The translations under genes and the position numbers were made by a program. Below, in pieces: positions 10,931 to 22,740 of a stretch of 64,000 nucleotides of DNA (the stretch's first letter is position 1; every line of letters starts with the position of its first letter). The stretch comes from Paulownia fortunei (Eukaryota; Streptophyta; Magnoliopsida; Lamiales; Paulowniaceae). Under the pieces are notes generated by a model. That model ran no database searches. It saw only the letters and a program-made list of their open reading frames with translations, and had not been told where the DNA came from. The stretch lies in NCBI GenBank assembly GCA_019321725.1, contig CM033119.1, positions 14,582,694-14,646,693 on the forward strand, written 5' to 3'.

Positions 10931-12801
10931 AAGGTTCATGAGTTTCTAATACTTTTCGATTATGTTTAGTTAATATATGTGATAAATTAAATATTTATAT
11001 GTGTGATTATTTTGAATCAATAATTTGCGATTAATTTTATTAATCATTTTAATTGTTAAAATATTTTAAGAAACGATATGAATTAAGAAATTTGATTTCT
11101 TGATTTAAGAATTTCAAGATTTGTGAAATTTTGAATTTCTTTCAAGAATTTCAACATTTGTAAAATCTTGAATTTTTTGAAATGTGGCAAGAAATAAAAA
11201 ATAAAAAAGGTTGATTTCTTGATCAAAAAATTAGTTTTTTTGATCAAGTTTTAAAGATTTCTTGATAAGATTAAGAATTCAAGAATTTTTTATGAGATCA
11301 AAAAACAAAAAAATCAAGTTTTTTTGTGAAAATCTTGAATTCTTGGACAACACAAAAAAATGGGGATGTCGAACACCCAATGTGTGACATTGGGTGGGTT
11401 GTCGACTGACTGGCGTTGGGTTTTCAGTCAGGAAGTAGGCCTATAGAACGCTAAGCGCTGGACACCGGCACACGGTGCCATGGCGCTTGTCGCACACCCG
11501 ATGTGCGGGGTCAAGCACCGGCACCTAATGGGTGGGTACCCAACCACCCGACAGATAGCAGCCTTGAGTTGTAGTCCCATCCCTTCTCGTTTTGTAATTA
11601 TTACATGAAATTTATGAGACTTTATTTTAAGATTATATATTAATTTTAATTTTTTAAAATTTATTTTTCATGAAAAATTATTTATTTTTTTTAATCCAAA
11701 ATTTGAAGAAATTTTGCATAACATAATCAGTAAATTCACATGCTTTCATTATCATATGATGATTTATGTTATGCATGCTAGTAGGATGATCATGGAGCAT
11801 AGACCAATGTGATTAGTTTAATTTTATGCACCTAATGGTTATTTTTGGTTTAAATTAAAATGAGGCATACGAGTCTCGCCTTTCTCTAGTTTTTATTCTT
11901 TATGTACTTCTATCTCCCTCCTATGTACCTCTCTTTGGAATTGTTCCAAGGTTTCTTGTAGTTTTAGCAAATGTAATGATAGTAGAATTAGGTGGTGAGG
12001 TAAATCTTTTTGTAATTTGGCGGACATTACAAGAAGGTGGAGGAAAAATAAGAAATTAAGGTCAATGAATGTATGGGATAGATTTATATAATAGATAGGT
12101 CTATTTACATTTTAATTGTCACCATTATATTGATCTTGATCCACTTCGACTCGAGTGGATCGCATAGGATTAAAGGCTCATGATTATCCATTTATTTTAG
12201 TATATATATGATGCATGTTGTGTTATTTAATGCTTCCTTATGATGTATTCTTTCCATTATTAGGATAATGAACATTAAATAAACAAGAAAAGAAAACGAT
12301 GAGATCTTGCGTAATAAATTTAGTACGAACCTCACTTGAAAATATTTCAAGTTCAGAACCTTGATTTGTTCGATATCAAGCATAGATGGGAAATATTAGG
12401 TGGGACTTAATTGTCCTTGCTTTCTATCAAAAGTAGTGGCATGCCGATATGCTACCATATTTAGTCTATTAGCTACGAGTCGTGGGATATACATCTAAAC
12501 AAACAAACAAACAAAGTTACAAGTTCAATCTATTTGAAAGGATAGATGTTTGTCACTATTGAAGATATTTAGGGCATAGAAAGAGGAAATGCAAGTATTG
12601 ACTTACTTAGTTAAATTAGAAGGGGTTCTAATTTAAATTTACACTTTGTTGATATCAATCATTAAGGTTGATAATTTTTTCTTGGGTATTGGTTACTAGA
12701 TATGATTCTATCTCTACAAGGGGTTGTAAAGGATGACAAGAAAATGAAGACTCAAACAAAGGATGATCCTTAAGCTTGAGATTAAAGCAAAAGTTGTTTT
12801 A
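10931..12801 (+). mobile_element. Copia 5' leader downstream of A2
   Basis: Long untranslated leader with strong internal structure. Runs of 'tcaagattt/gaatttct' variants lie at 11100-11340. A GC-rich island at 11360-11560 includes a 10-bp perfect inverted repeat at 11374-11396. A stretch at 11690-12510 is homologous to 7340-8240. A short (AAAC)n tract is at about 12497-12516. It stops at the LTR at 12802 before gag is reached. No reading frame is credible. Confidence 0.6.
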
Positions 12802-14650
12802 TGTTAGAGTAGTGGCCGCTGAGCCAATTAGCAGCGAGCTTTTATACTCTTGTAAAAATAGTCTTATTCATAATGTTTAAATAAATAAAATGTATCTTTA
12901 TCTTTAATTGTTTTTATCAATTAGACAAAGTCCCTAGACCATTTTTAGCTATGGGGCATGGTCACACATATGATGGTAATCATGAAATATACCTCTATCG
13001 TTTTGATCTTAAACATGTTCCAAGTATGAGTTCATTGAGATGGGACATCGATAAGCCCGATAGACTCGCACAAACAATGCATACTAGAAAGAAGAATATC
13101 TCATTCCATAAATATTGGCGTAAGGACGTCAGTGCATGTATGTGGGTGTTTGTTAGGTAATGAGTACACTGAACAGGCCACTAGGAAATTATTAATTGGA
13201 AAGCATTATTTGTTGAACGAGAATTTATTAGTTATGATAGTGCATTAATTAGTCCTTTGACTTGAGGCACCATAGTGGCCTTGTGCACGACATCATACAC
13301 TTTGATGTAATTTCTGATTGCATGACAATCATAAGGAGCTTATGTTGGGTGTATGATCTTCGTGTACGAAGGCCAATGAGTAGCCAATAAAGGATCTTTC
13401 ACCTATTTGGTATAATAGGATAATCTCCTATGTTTTTATAGTCCTTGAACTCAAAAAACTTGGCTAAGATAGGATGAATACTAGACGTAAGGTTTTCTAG
13501 TAATTCATCAAATGATCAATATGACTTGAAATAAAATCATAGCTAATAAGTCAAAATAGGGTTTCAACTAATAATCCATGCTCTACACTTAATTGAGAGA
13601 TTAGTTGATGGAGGGAGTGTATTTGTATGGCACTCGTAACAAAAAAGGTTCACATGCTATTCACCTAAGACTAAGTAGTTGGGATGCATTGCTAGGTGCT
13701 TTTCTTAATTTGTGAGATTTTTGGAATTAAGGGGTTAATTCCAAGAGAATTAACTAATTTGATTACTTAATCAAAACATAAATTTATCCATAAGTTTAAA
13801 GGTTACAAACTCACTACTAGCTTAGTTGTGAACCTAATGAGTCACACACAAATCAAGATGATCCACTTCTATATCTATTTTTGTAATCCAAAGTGTTGGA
13901 TTAAGTTGATTAATAGGGATTAATCAACTTGAGTTAGAATTAATTTAAACAGTTAAATTAATTCATTCAAATAAATAATATGATTGTTTATTTGAACCTA
14001 ATAATGATTAGGGGCTCTTAAGAGTGAATTAATTAACTGATTGAGATCAAATATATTAGCTTGGCCTAAAATTACTTTAAGGAGTTAAATTAATTTAACC
14101 AATTAAAATAATATAATTATTTTAATTGAGCTTAATATGATTAGGTGGCTTATGATGAAATTAACTAATTAATTGATTGGACCAACTAATTGTATTAGGC
14201 TTTTTAATTAATTAATGGAGATCAATTAATTAATTTTTAATAAATTAATTAGAGTCCAAGCTTATGGGGTTAGAGGCCCATTTGGGTTTTTTAATTACTA
14301 GAATTAAAGAGTGCTAATAAAGATGGAAATAATTTATCTTGAAATGAAATAAATGAGGAATGAGAAGGTTTCGTAATTGGATTAGGGGAGTAAATAGGGT
14401 AAGAGTTGGGGACCTAATAGGATTAGGTGAAGACCACATTATGTATATAAATACACAATGTAGGGGCCAAAAACTATATGGAAAAGAGCTAGAATTTTCG
14501 GTCCCCTCTCATCTTTCCCTTCTATTTTTTTTGTGTTCTATTTTCTTACTTCAAGAAAAATTACTCCAGCAAAAGGTTCCATCCCTTTTTGATTAAAAGG
14601 TTAATTATTTCATCACTTGTTGATTCAAAAATTAATCTTGACTCTCAAAT
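12802..14650 (+). mobile_element. Copia LTR A3, 3' truncated (subfamily I)
   Basis: It begins TGTTAGAGTAGTGG and follows the LTR of element J (59939) closely through the AATTAATT U3 (two repeat units beginning near 14008 and 14131) and the TATA region (14441-14450). It then stops at about 14650 after CTCAAATAGATTT. The last about 370 bp of the LTR, the primer site and the leader are missing, and the sequence jumps to a point just before gag. This is an internal deletion in the element. Confidence 0.75.
14441..14460 (+). promoter_or_regulatory. TATA box of LTR A3 within a partial palindrome
   Basis: TATATAAATAC, inside an imperfect version of the palindrome that is perfect in the J LTR at 61558-61587. 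It is followed by the same GTAGGGGCCAAAAAC sequence. It is the likely core promoter of the element. Confidence 0.6.
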
Positions 14651-14662
14651 AGATTTGAATTT

Positions 14663-15565
14663 ATGCTTATTATATGCCTTGTGTTTTGTAGATATCTGAT
14701 TTACATTATAACTAAAAATCCACTTGCATCAATCATTGATACCAACAAACTCACAGGTCCCAACTATGTTAACTGGTTAAGGAACATTCAGATAGTTCTC
14801 CAATCTCAAAAGAGGGTTTATGTCCTCGACATGACACCACAGGCTCCGCCAGAAGGGGCCATAGCGAAAGAAGAAGCAAAATATCATCAACATATCAAGG
14901 ATGATCTGAAGGCTCGATGCTATATGATAGCATCTATGTCAAACGAGCTGTAAAGACAACATGAGGGTATGGTGCATGCTACCGATATCCATCTTCATCT
15001 AAAGGAATTGTATGGTGAACATGCAAGGCAAGCTAGATACTAAGAATCTACAGAGCTCTTTTAATGCCTTATGATAGAAGGCTCTTTGGTTTATGATCAT
15101 AGACTGAAGATGTAGCCTTAATTGAGAGACTCGACTCCCTTTGAGCCATTATAGACAATGAACTCTATGTGGATCTCATGTTGCAGTCTTTGCCAACCTT
15201 GTTAGACTTCTTTGTGGTGAACTTCAATATGCACAAAGTAGAGACTAATGTTGTTGAGCTAGTCAACATGTTGAAGGCTGCCGAGTCCGCCATGAAGAAG
15301 AAGAAGCTTGTCCTACTTGTTGACTCTTTATCCCAGTCTAAAACTAAAAGGTCGAAGAAAGAAAAGAAGAAAAGTTATTCTAAGAAGGGCAAGGGTATGA
15401 AAACCGCAGGTGGAGTGAAGAAAGGTTCCAAACCAGACGACAAGTGTCACCACTGTGGCAAGCCAAGGCATTGGAAAAGAAACTGCAAGGAGTATCTTGC
15501 AAATTGCCAGAAGACTTTTGGTATGTTATTTGCTGAAGTTCACTTTTTGGTTAATGCTTCTTGAG
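14663..15565 (+). pseudogene. Copia gag (element A3)
   Basis: A capsid/nucleocapsid precursor. The N-terminal part reads KNPLASIIDTNKLTGPNY then WLRNIQIVLQSQKRVYVLDM, the typical copia Gag start. The C-terminal part is lysine-rich (about 15290-15440) and ends in a CCHC zinc knuckle, CHHCGKPRHWKRNC, at 15445-15486, which binds the RNA genome. The start codon aligned with J is ATA instead of ATG (14708-14710). Several stops and frame changes lie at 14951-15170. PR and integrase follow in order on the same strand. Confidence 0.85.
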
Positions 15566-16060
15566 CATTAGATACCATTCGTGATACTCATTTATGCAAT
15601 GATTTGCAGGTGATGACAAGAAACAGAGACGGGAGAGGATCCTGAGGCTTGGAAATGGAGCAAAATATGTTGCATTAGCAATAAGAACTGTCTACTTAGC
15701 ATTAGGAGATAGAAAAAGGATAGTTTTAAATTCTTGTCTTTTTGTTCCTGAATTAATAAATAACATTATCTCTATTTCAATTTTGGATAGAAAAGATAAT
15801 TATTTTTCAATAAAAGATGGAAACTATTCCATTTGCTTTAGTTTTTCTTTAATATATGTTGGGATTTTGACAAATGATTTATATACTGTTCAACCTAATA
15901 AATCCATCTTGTATATTCAACAAAGTAACAAATATAAAATAGATAATCATAGTTCTACATACACGTGGCATACTAAATTAGTTCATATCTCTAAAAAAAG
16001 AATAAAAAAGTTGGCTAACTTGCCTAACCTTACAAAATTGTAAGAAATGCCAACTTGTGA
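15566..16060 (+). pseudogene. Copia protease remnant and GAG-pre-integrase domain (A3)
   Basis: The protease active-site region reads ALDTIRDTHLC (about 15564-15597) with the catalytic DTG region altered, then breaks down. From about 15700 a V/LDRKDNYFSIKDGNYSI stretch and NDLYTVQPNKS lead into the GAG-pre-integrase segment, WHTKLVHISKKRIKKLANLP, ending at 16043. In intact elements this segment forms the zinc-binding N-terminus of integrase. Stops at 15640-15780 separate it from gag. Confidence 0.8.
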
Positions 16061-16973
16061 ATCTTGCCTTAAGGGAAAGATGACCAAGTCACATTTGTTG
16101 GACAAGTGGAGCGGGCTGCAAACCCTTTGGATTTGATCCATATGATGTATGTGGGCCACTAAATGTTAGTGCCTGAGGAAACTACCACTATTTCATCACC
16201 TGTATCGATGATTATTTTAGTTATGGGTATATATATTTTTTAAGATACAAGTCTAAAGTCTTTGAAAGGTTCAAAGATTTTAGGCATGAGGTGGAGAAAC
16301 AAACTAGGTGAAGTATTAAAACTTTGATATGATCGAGTAGACGAATACTTAGCCTTAGAGTTTCTTGATTATCTAACAGAGAATGGGATTCTCTCGTAGT
16401 GGACTCCACCAATAATTCCATAATTAAATGGGGTTGCAGAGCATAGGAACCAAACTTTGTTAGACATAGTTTGGTCCATGAAGAGCTTCACTAGGATTCC
16501 TCTTTCATCTGGGGCTGTGCTCTAGAAACGGTGGCATTTTTGTTAAATAAAGTGCCAAGTAAGTCGGTGCCCAAAATACCATATGAATTATGGTGTGGCA
16601 AAACCTTTTCATGCAAGTACCTTAGGTATGGGGGTGCCCTGCTCACGTGAAGCAGCTGGTGGGAGATAATTTGGATGCAAGATCTATCTTATGTAAGTTT
16701 GTGGGGTATCTAAAGGAATCCATTAGATACTATTTCTACGACCCTTTGGAACAAAAGGTATTTATTTTGAGAAATGCCACCTTTTTAGAGGAGTTTCTAT
16801 TAGATAGAAAATGCGAGGTTCTAGAGCTTAAAGAAATTAAAGAACCACAAAATGTCCCACAAAAAACAATACCGACAGAACCACCTAAAACTAATATTCC
16901 TATCACACAGCCTCTGAGGAGATCTAAAAGGATCTCGAGACCACCTAAAAGGTATGGTCTTTTGTTGGAGAAC
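16061..16973 (+). pseudogene. Copia integrase (A3), truncated before RT
   Basis: Continuation of pol with CESCLKGKMTKS at about 16060-16090. A degraded core follows at 16110-16560: the GGxYFSxEFxxYL region near 16330-16380, then LNGVAEHRNQTLLDIVWSM near 16427. Next come [18 protein letters not shown] (16550-16605) and the C-terminal VGYLKESIRYYFYDP (16695-16745). The QPLRRSKRISRPPKRY linker towards RT lies at 16909-16956. Many stops are present. The element ends at 16973 where a minus-strand copia LTR begins; its RT is not seen elsewhere. Confidence 0.8.
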
Positions 16974-18978
16974 TGACTGGTTCGCATCATCTAGGGTATG
17001 CGTAGTGGAAAATTAAAATTTTTAAAAACATCATAGCATAACAATTATAGAAATACCCTGAATCCGATGCGATTTCTAACCCTCTCGCAATTTCCAACGG
17101 TTATAGCAAAATAATTAAAGTTTTGATTCATACCTTTTTATGCACTCCGTCTGTAATAGGGTATGAAGCAATCAATTGTTAGCTCTTTTCTGAATTTAGA
17201 TTCATAAGGATCCATGCGTCTCCTCTCTAAAGTGGTCTACACATTGAGCAAGAACACAAAATTAAAATTCCGTTAGCAATTCTGATTTTTTTTCTAACCT
17301 AGTTTATGGAGTGTGTATAGAGAATATTAATTCTTATAATCAACTTGTGATAAAAGAATTAATACTTAAAATAAAATATGTTTAAATAGGGGACTTAAAA
17401 TTCCAAGAGTTCCACTCTTGGTATTTTGTGTCTCCTTTTGATTGGTTGAAAGATATTTTGGTTTATCTAAACTTCTTCCAACTTTATCCCTTTCATATCT
17501 TCTAAAGATATATAAAGTTTCCCAAGAATTCTAAACTCTTGACTTTCCATCATTTTTTAAACACCTTCATAGGCCTCTCTTAATGGGCCTTTGTTAATTG
17601 GGTTTGGACTCAAAATTAAATTCTATAATTAATCCAATTAATTATCTTAGCCTAAATTTAATTAATTAAATAATCTAATTACTTAATTAAGTAAATTAAT
17701 TAAATTAATTTATGGACTACACAATTAATTTGATTAATCAAATAATTGTTTCACTGCAATTGGGTTCCCTAATCTTATTAGGTCCAATTAAATAATTTAA
17801 TTATTTAATTAAATTAATTAATTCAACTTCTTGAATTAATTTAAGTCCTAATTAATTACTATATTAATTAATTGGATCCAACCCCTTGGATCAATTCCTA
17901 AATTAGAAATGTTCTATCTCAAATTGTGTGTGACATTTTAGGTTCACAACTAAGCCAGCAGTAGACCTGCAAAATTTTTAACTTATGAATAATAATAATT
18001 ATTCTAATCAATTAATCAAATTAATTAATCCGTTTGAAATTAACTCCTTAATTTCAAAAACCTCACACGTTATGGGAAACACCTAGCAAGTATATCATGA
18101 CTACCTAGACATATGTGAAATAGCAAGTGAACCTATTTCAATTGCGAGTATCATACACGTAAGGTTCTTTCCTCAACTAATCTCTCAATTGAATCTAGGG
18201 CAAGGATTAATAGTCAAAACCCTAATTGCACAATAACTTTGATTCTATTTCAAGTTTCTTTGACTCATGGCGATTCATTAGAAAACCCCCATCTAACATT
18301 CATCCTGACTTGGCTAAGGACTTTTGAGTCATAAACTATGAAAATATAGGAGATTTACTTATTTTGCTATACAAGTGACGGATCCTTTGTTGACCACTAA
18401 TTAACCTTCATACATATCAATGCAACATCCAACGTATTTCCTTTATAATTTTCAGGCAATCAGAAGATACATGAAATAACATGCAAAAGGCTATCATGGT
18501 GCCTCACGTCAAATGACTAATTGTGTACTATCGTAACATGAAAATTCTTATTCTAAAAAATAATTTTCCAATTAAAAATTTATAGTTGGCCTGTTCAGTG
18601 TAATTGTTCCCTAACAAGCACCTGTATACATGCACTAGCATTACTACGTTAATGTACATGGAGCGAGACATCCTTCTTATGTGAGCATGGATCGTATGCG
18701 TGAGACTATTGGGCTATTCATTGTCCCATCTCAAAAAATCCTTAACTTGGAACTAATTTAAGACCAAAGCCATAGAGGCATATTCTATGATCATCATCAA
18801 ATGCGTGACCATACCCCATAACTAAGTTTGGTCTAGATACTTTATCTAATTAAAATATACAATTAAAGATAAAGAAATTTGCCTATTTTAATAATATGAT
18901 TTGAAAAAGATTATTTTTACAAATGTAAGAGTATAAAGGATGTATAATCTAATTAACACGTCGTGCATTACTCTAATA
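16974..18978 (-). mobile_element. Copia LTR H (3' LTR of a minus-strand element)
   Basis: Read on the minus strand it starts TATTAGAGTAATGC (after the PPT) and ends ...GCGAACCAGTCA. On the plus strand that is TGACTGGTTCG...CTCTAATA (2,005 bp). It shows the family features: AATTAATT-rich U3 at about 17620-17890 and the conserved 'cattcatcctgacttggctaag' type block near 18298. Next to it, at 18979, are a polypurine tract and copia RNase H, so this is a 3' LTR. It cuts element A3. Confidence 0.8.
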
Positions 18979-18993
18979 ATCTCCCACTTGCCC
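18979..18993 (-). other. Polypurine tract of element H
   Basis: On the minus strand CTTGGGCAAGTGGGAGAT lies immediately before the LTR start. It is the same tract as in element J (59924-59938) and primes plus-strand DNA synthesis. Confidence 0.75.
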
Positions 18994-19467
18994 AAGTGCC
19001 AATTGCCCATGTACTTTAGACCCATCTTCTTAAGATGTCCATCGAATATCTTATATGCTAAAGGTTTGTTTAGCAGGTCTACCATATTTTATGCCAAAGT
19101 GACTTTATCCACTACAACGTCGCCTCTACCAGTGATCTCTCTGATCAGATGGTATCTCCTCATGGTGTGCTTGGATCTTTGATGAGATCTTAGCTTTTTT
19201 CTTGTGCAATAGCTCTGTTGTTATCACAGTATATCATTATAGGATCAGCAACAAATGGAATCACACCTAACTCTTAGTTGAAGTTCCTTATCCAAATAAC
19301 TTTTTTTGTTGCATCACATGTAACATTGTATTCAACCTCGGTGGTAGAATCTATGGTTGTCTCTTGGTTGGAACTCTTCCAGCTGATTGCACCATCGTTG
19401 AAGGTGAACAAGTATCTAGATATTGACTTTGAATCATCTATATCGGACTGAAAACTAGAATCATTAT
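18994..19467 (-). pseudogene. Copia RNase H and C-terminus (element H)
   Basis: Minus-strand pol end. It has DSSFQSDIDDSKSISRYLF and NDGAISWKSSNQET near 19460-19360, then STTEVEYNVTCDATKKVIWI (about 19345-19290), IYCDNNRAIAQ (about 19235) and the terminal VDLLNKPLAYKIFDGHLKKMGL (19085-19017). This matches the RNase H and tail of copia Pol. Stops and a frame change lie at 19180-19290. It is truncated upstream at 19468 by gypsy LTR B, so RT, integrase and gag are missing. Confidence 0.85.
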
Positions 19468-21556
19468 TGTAACACCCCTTAGCCTAACTGCAGAGCCTAA
19501 ACAAGCTGTTACAATTAAGTCAAGAAATGTTAATTTTTCATCATTACTAGAGTTATGATTTTTAATAAAAGTTCCAATTTTTAACTATAAAAGAAAGAAC
19601 TTGAATTGTTTTAAACACACCATATACATATATCAAAATTGAGTACATTTGTTTATAAAACCATAACAGAGCGGCTTATTTAAAAACAAGACAGAGTTTT
19701 CAAAATAAACTACAAAACAGCTCGAAGCATGGCATATGAACAAATCTTTGTCTAGCCACTCTAGAGACTCAGTCAACCTTTAAACCTGTATATTTCCACC
19801 TACATTACATGAATCTAATGAGCTAAAGACTCAGTAAGATGAAACTGATGCAATAACAAATAACATATATGCACATCTCATAAATTATTAAATGTATTAT
19901 TCTATTTAATAACTTTCATTCATAAATCATTCTTTAGGGTCCTTGAAGTGTGGTACCTAACTAATAATGATAGACCGTGGTTTTTGGAACCTGTTCATAA
20001 TGATTGACCAATAAGAGAACTAATACGGAGTTTCCATACTTGGTCTTTCAACCTCAGGTATTAGCCGTGTTCTATCTCATTCATTGTGGCTTTCCTATAC
20101 CAATTTTTCAACCTCAAGTATTTGCCACCATTTGTTAGGTCCGTCGGTCCCTCCTGCGTCCCTTGTCTACCCGACCATCAATCAAGTACTATACTTCATT
20201 TTTAAAAACCTCATTATATTCTCAATAGTGTCATGCTTCATGAACCATAAATGCATCAAATATTATATCATTTGACAAACAATAACAATCACATTAAAAC
20301 ATGAACAACATTATATGATTCTTGTGATAAAGCAAATGAAAGCTTCAACTTACCTCAAGTCCACTTTGTAGCAAGTGAAAAGACCAATCTCTTTAGAAGA
20401 TAGGATATGTTAAAGGCCTAACATAATCAAATCATGTACCATTTAATATCATTTTTATAAATCATTTAGTTTATTCTAATTAAAGTTCATATACACTTTT
20501 CAATCTTTTGTAAACAACTTCATATCAATTACATAATCTTAAAAATAATACATATGCTATATTTTACTACTAATTCAAGACATTAAACATTAGGGCAGCC
20601 ATTAAATAACTAATAATTCAAACATAATTATTAGAGCAGCCCCTAAAACATGCATATAATCCTAATTAACATGGCGTAAATTCGATTATAACTTAAATTG
20701 ATTATACCCTTCAATTAAGCAAACTAAATGCTATTATTTTCAATCATTCAAAGAAACTTCTAAACACAATATAAGCATTAAAAAATCAATAGAAACAAGT
20801 AAATTAAATAATTTCACAAGACTATCAATTTTGCTAAAAATTAGCTTAACTAGCTCGATTTTGGCTTCAAGTGTAACTTACTTAAGTTTTCAATCATACA
20901 AAAGCATAATAAAACATGTAACCATCCAAGATACTACAAATTCATCATAAGAAACATTGAAAAAGAATATACCTTGATTAAGTTGGATTTAAGCTTCAAA
21001 ATCAATGGTTTTCAAGCTTAAAATGATGGAAACTTGTTCTAGCTTGTGTTCTATGGATTCCTATGGATTGAATTCAATTTGTGTGAGTATGAGAGTGCAG
21101 AAATTTGGGAGAAACTTAGAAGAATAAGGGTTGGTCATTTTTGAGGTGCTTCTATAAGAAATATGGATGAGAATGATTTCTTTGACCTTTTAAAGAGAGG
21201 TAAGTGGAGGGTGATGATTGATTGCATCATGGTTGGTGTCTTCTCATGCCAAAAGCCACGTTTATGGGCTAAGGGGATGACAAAAATTGATGCTTTGGTG
21301 TTATAATCAAGTGCAATGCGGTTTAGAATGGTTTTCTACAACCTAGTCAACCAACCAATCAAATTGCACCATTTTGCATACTTTTAGTACTTTGCCAAAT
21401 GTAACATATTTCAAGTAAATATTTAGGTAATTAATCACTTTACCATATAACTAGTATGGAGAAATACAAATAATTCATTTCATGGCCATTTAACACATCA
21501 ATCTTCCTTAACCGAGATATTGAACTTTTCACTGCAAAAAGGGCACTTAAGGAATA
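19468..21556 (-). mobile_element. 3' LTR of Tekay-type element B (3' part deleted)
   Basis: The plus strand reads TGTAACACCCCTTAGCC at the border; on the minus strand the LTR ends ...GGGGTGTTACA. It follows the D LTR at 28759 almost throughout. At about 21556 it jumps directly into integrase, so roughly 480 bp of LTR, the polypurine tract and the chromodomain end of pol seen in D are missing. Small reading frames shared with the D LTR (20084-20275 and 21162-21386) have no known match. ACTTACCT at 20348-20355 is a splice-donor consensus on the minus strand. Confidence 0.8.
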
Positions 21557-22740
21557 AGCTTTATCACCAACTCTTTCAAAAATCTCGAATGGGCTGACAT
21601 ACCTTGGGTTGAGTTTTTCTTTCTTTCCAAATCTCATAACACCTTTCATGGGAGTAACTTTTAAGAACACATAATCCCCAATTACAAACTCTAGATCTTT
21701 TCTTCGTTTATCTGCATAACTTTTCTGTCTACTCTGCGCAATCTTCATTCTATCTCATATCTTCTCCACTACCTTAGCAGTATGTTGAACTATTTTTGGA
21801 CCAAGTAGGCTTTGTTCTCCAACTTCATCCCAATAAACTGGAGATCTATATTTTTTTCCATACAATGCTTCATAAGGCGCCATTCCAATTTTTGATTGGT
21901 AGCTATTATTATAAGTAAACTCCACTAATGGAAGCTTTGCATCCTAACTCCCTTGAAAATCTAGCACACAAGCTTTTAAAATATCCTCTAATATTTGAAT
22001 AACCTTCTCTGATTGCCCGTCACTTTGTGGATGAAATGTTGTATTGAATGCAAGTTTTGTTCCCATAGCACTGTGTAAGCTCTTCCAAAATATAGATGTA
22101 AACTCAGGATCTCTGTCGGACACTATTGAAACTGGCACCCTATGTTATCTAACTATCTCTTTAATATATTGTTGAGCATACTGGTCCATATTGTATGTGA
22201 ATTTCACTGGAAGAAAATGGGCTGATTTAGTTAATCTATCAACAATCACCCATATGAAATTATACCCCTTTTGTGTTCTAGGTAATCCAAGCACAAAGTC
22301 TATTGTAATGTGCTCCCATTTCCACTCTGGAATCAACAAAGGCTTCAACAACCCTGATGGTCTTTGATGTTCAATCTTAATTTGTTGACAAGTTAGACAT
22401 TCAGCCACAAATTTTGCTATATCTCCCTTTATTTTAGGCCACCAATAATATTATTGTAAGTCCTTATACATTTTTGTGCTACCTGGGTGTACTGAGTAAG
22501 GAGTAGTATGAGCTTTTTCTAAAATATTTCCTTTCATGGCCTTGTCAAATGGCATACACAGTCTCCATTTATATCGAATAATCCCATAATCAGTAATAGA
22601 GAAGTCTGACCTCTTTCCAGCCTCAATCATTCTTTTCAATCTACACAAATGAATGTCCACCTTTTGATCTTCTCTAATTCTATCTTGAAGTGCAGGTCTC
22701 AACACTAAGGCTGACAACGAACACTTTTTCCCTTTAGGTA
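21557..22740 (-). pseudogene. Ty3/gypsy integrase of element B (Tekay/Del chromovirus type)
   Basis: Minus-strand integrase. The zinc-binding end has AHTTPYSVHPGSTKMYKDL then CLTCQQIKIEHQRPSG (22717-22340). The core starts WEHITIDFVLGLPRTQKGYN (first D, about 22320-22265). It continues [19 protein letters not shown] (second D, about 22135-22080) and [19 protein letters not shown] (catalytic E, about 22030-21975). The C-terminal KVTPMKGVMRFGKKEKLNPRYVSPFEI block is at 21677-21590. These are Tekay/Del hallmarks. Frames break near 22145, 22410 and 21750, and the chromodomain is lost to the deletion at 21556. Confidence 0.85.

Noticed and set aside
12493..12516. (AAAC)n tract as a microsatellite of note
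   Set aside because: Only about five units; not unusual in such AT-rich DNA.
14360..14596. 78-codon frame MRRFRNWIRGVNRVRVGDLI
   Set aside because: It overlaps the LTR TATA box and the conserved non-coding LTR sequence also found in J.
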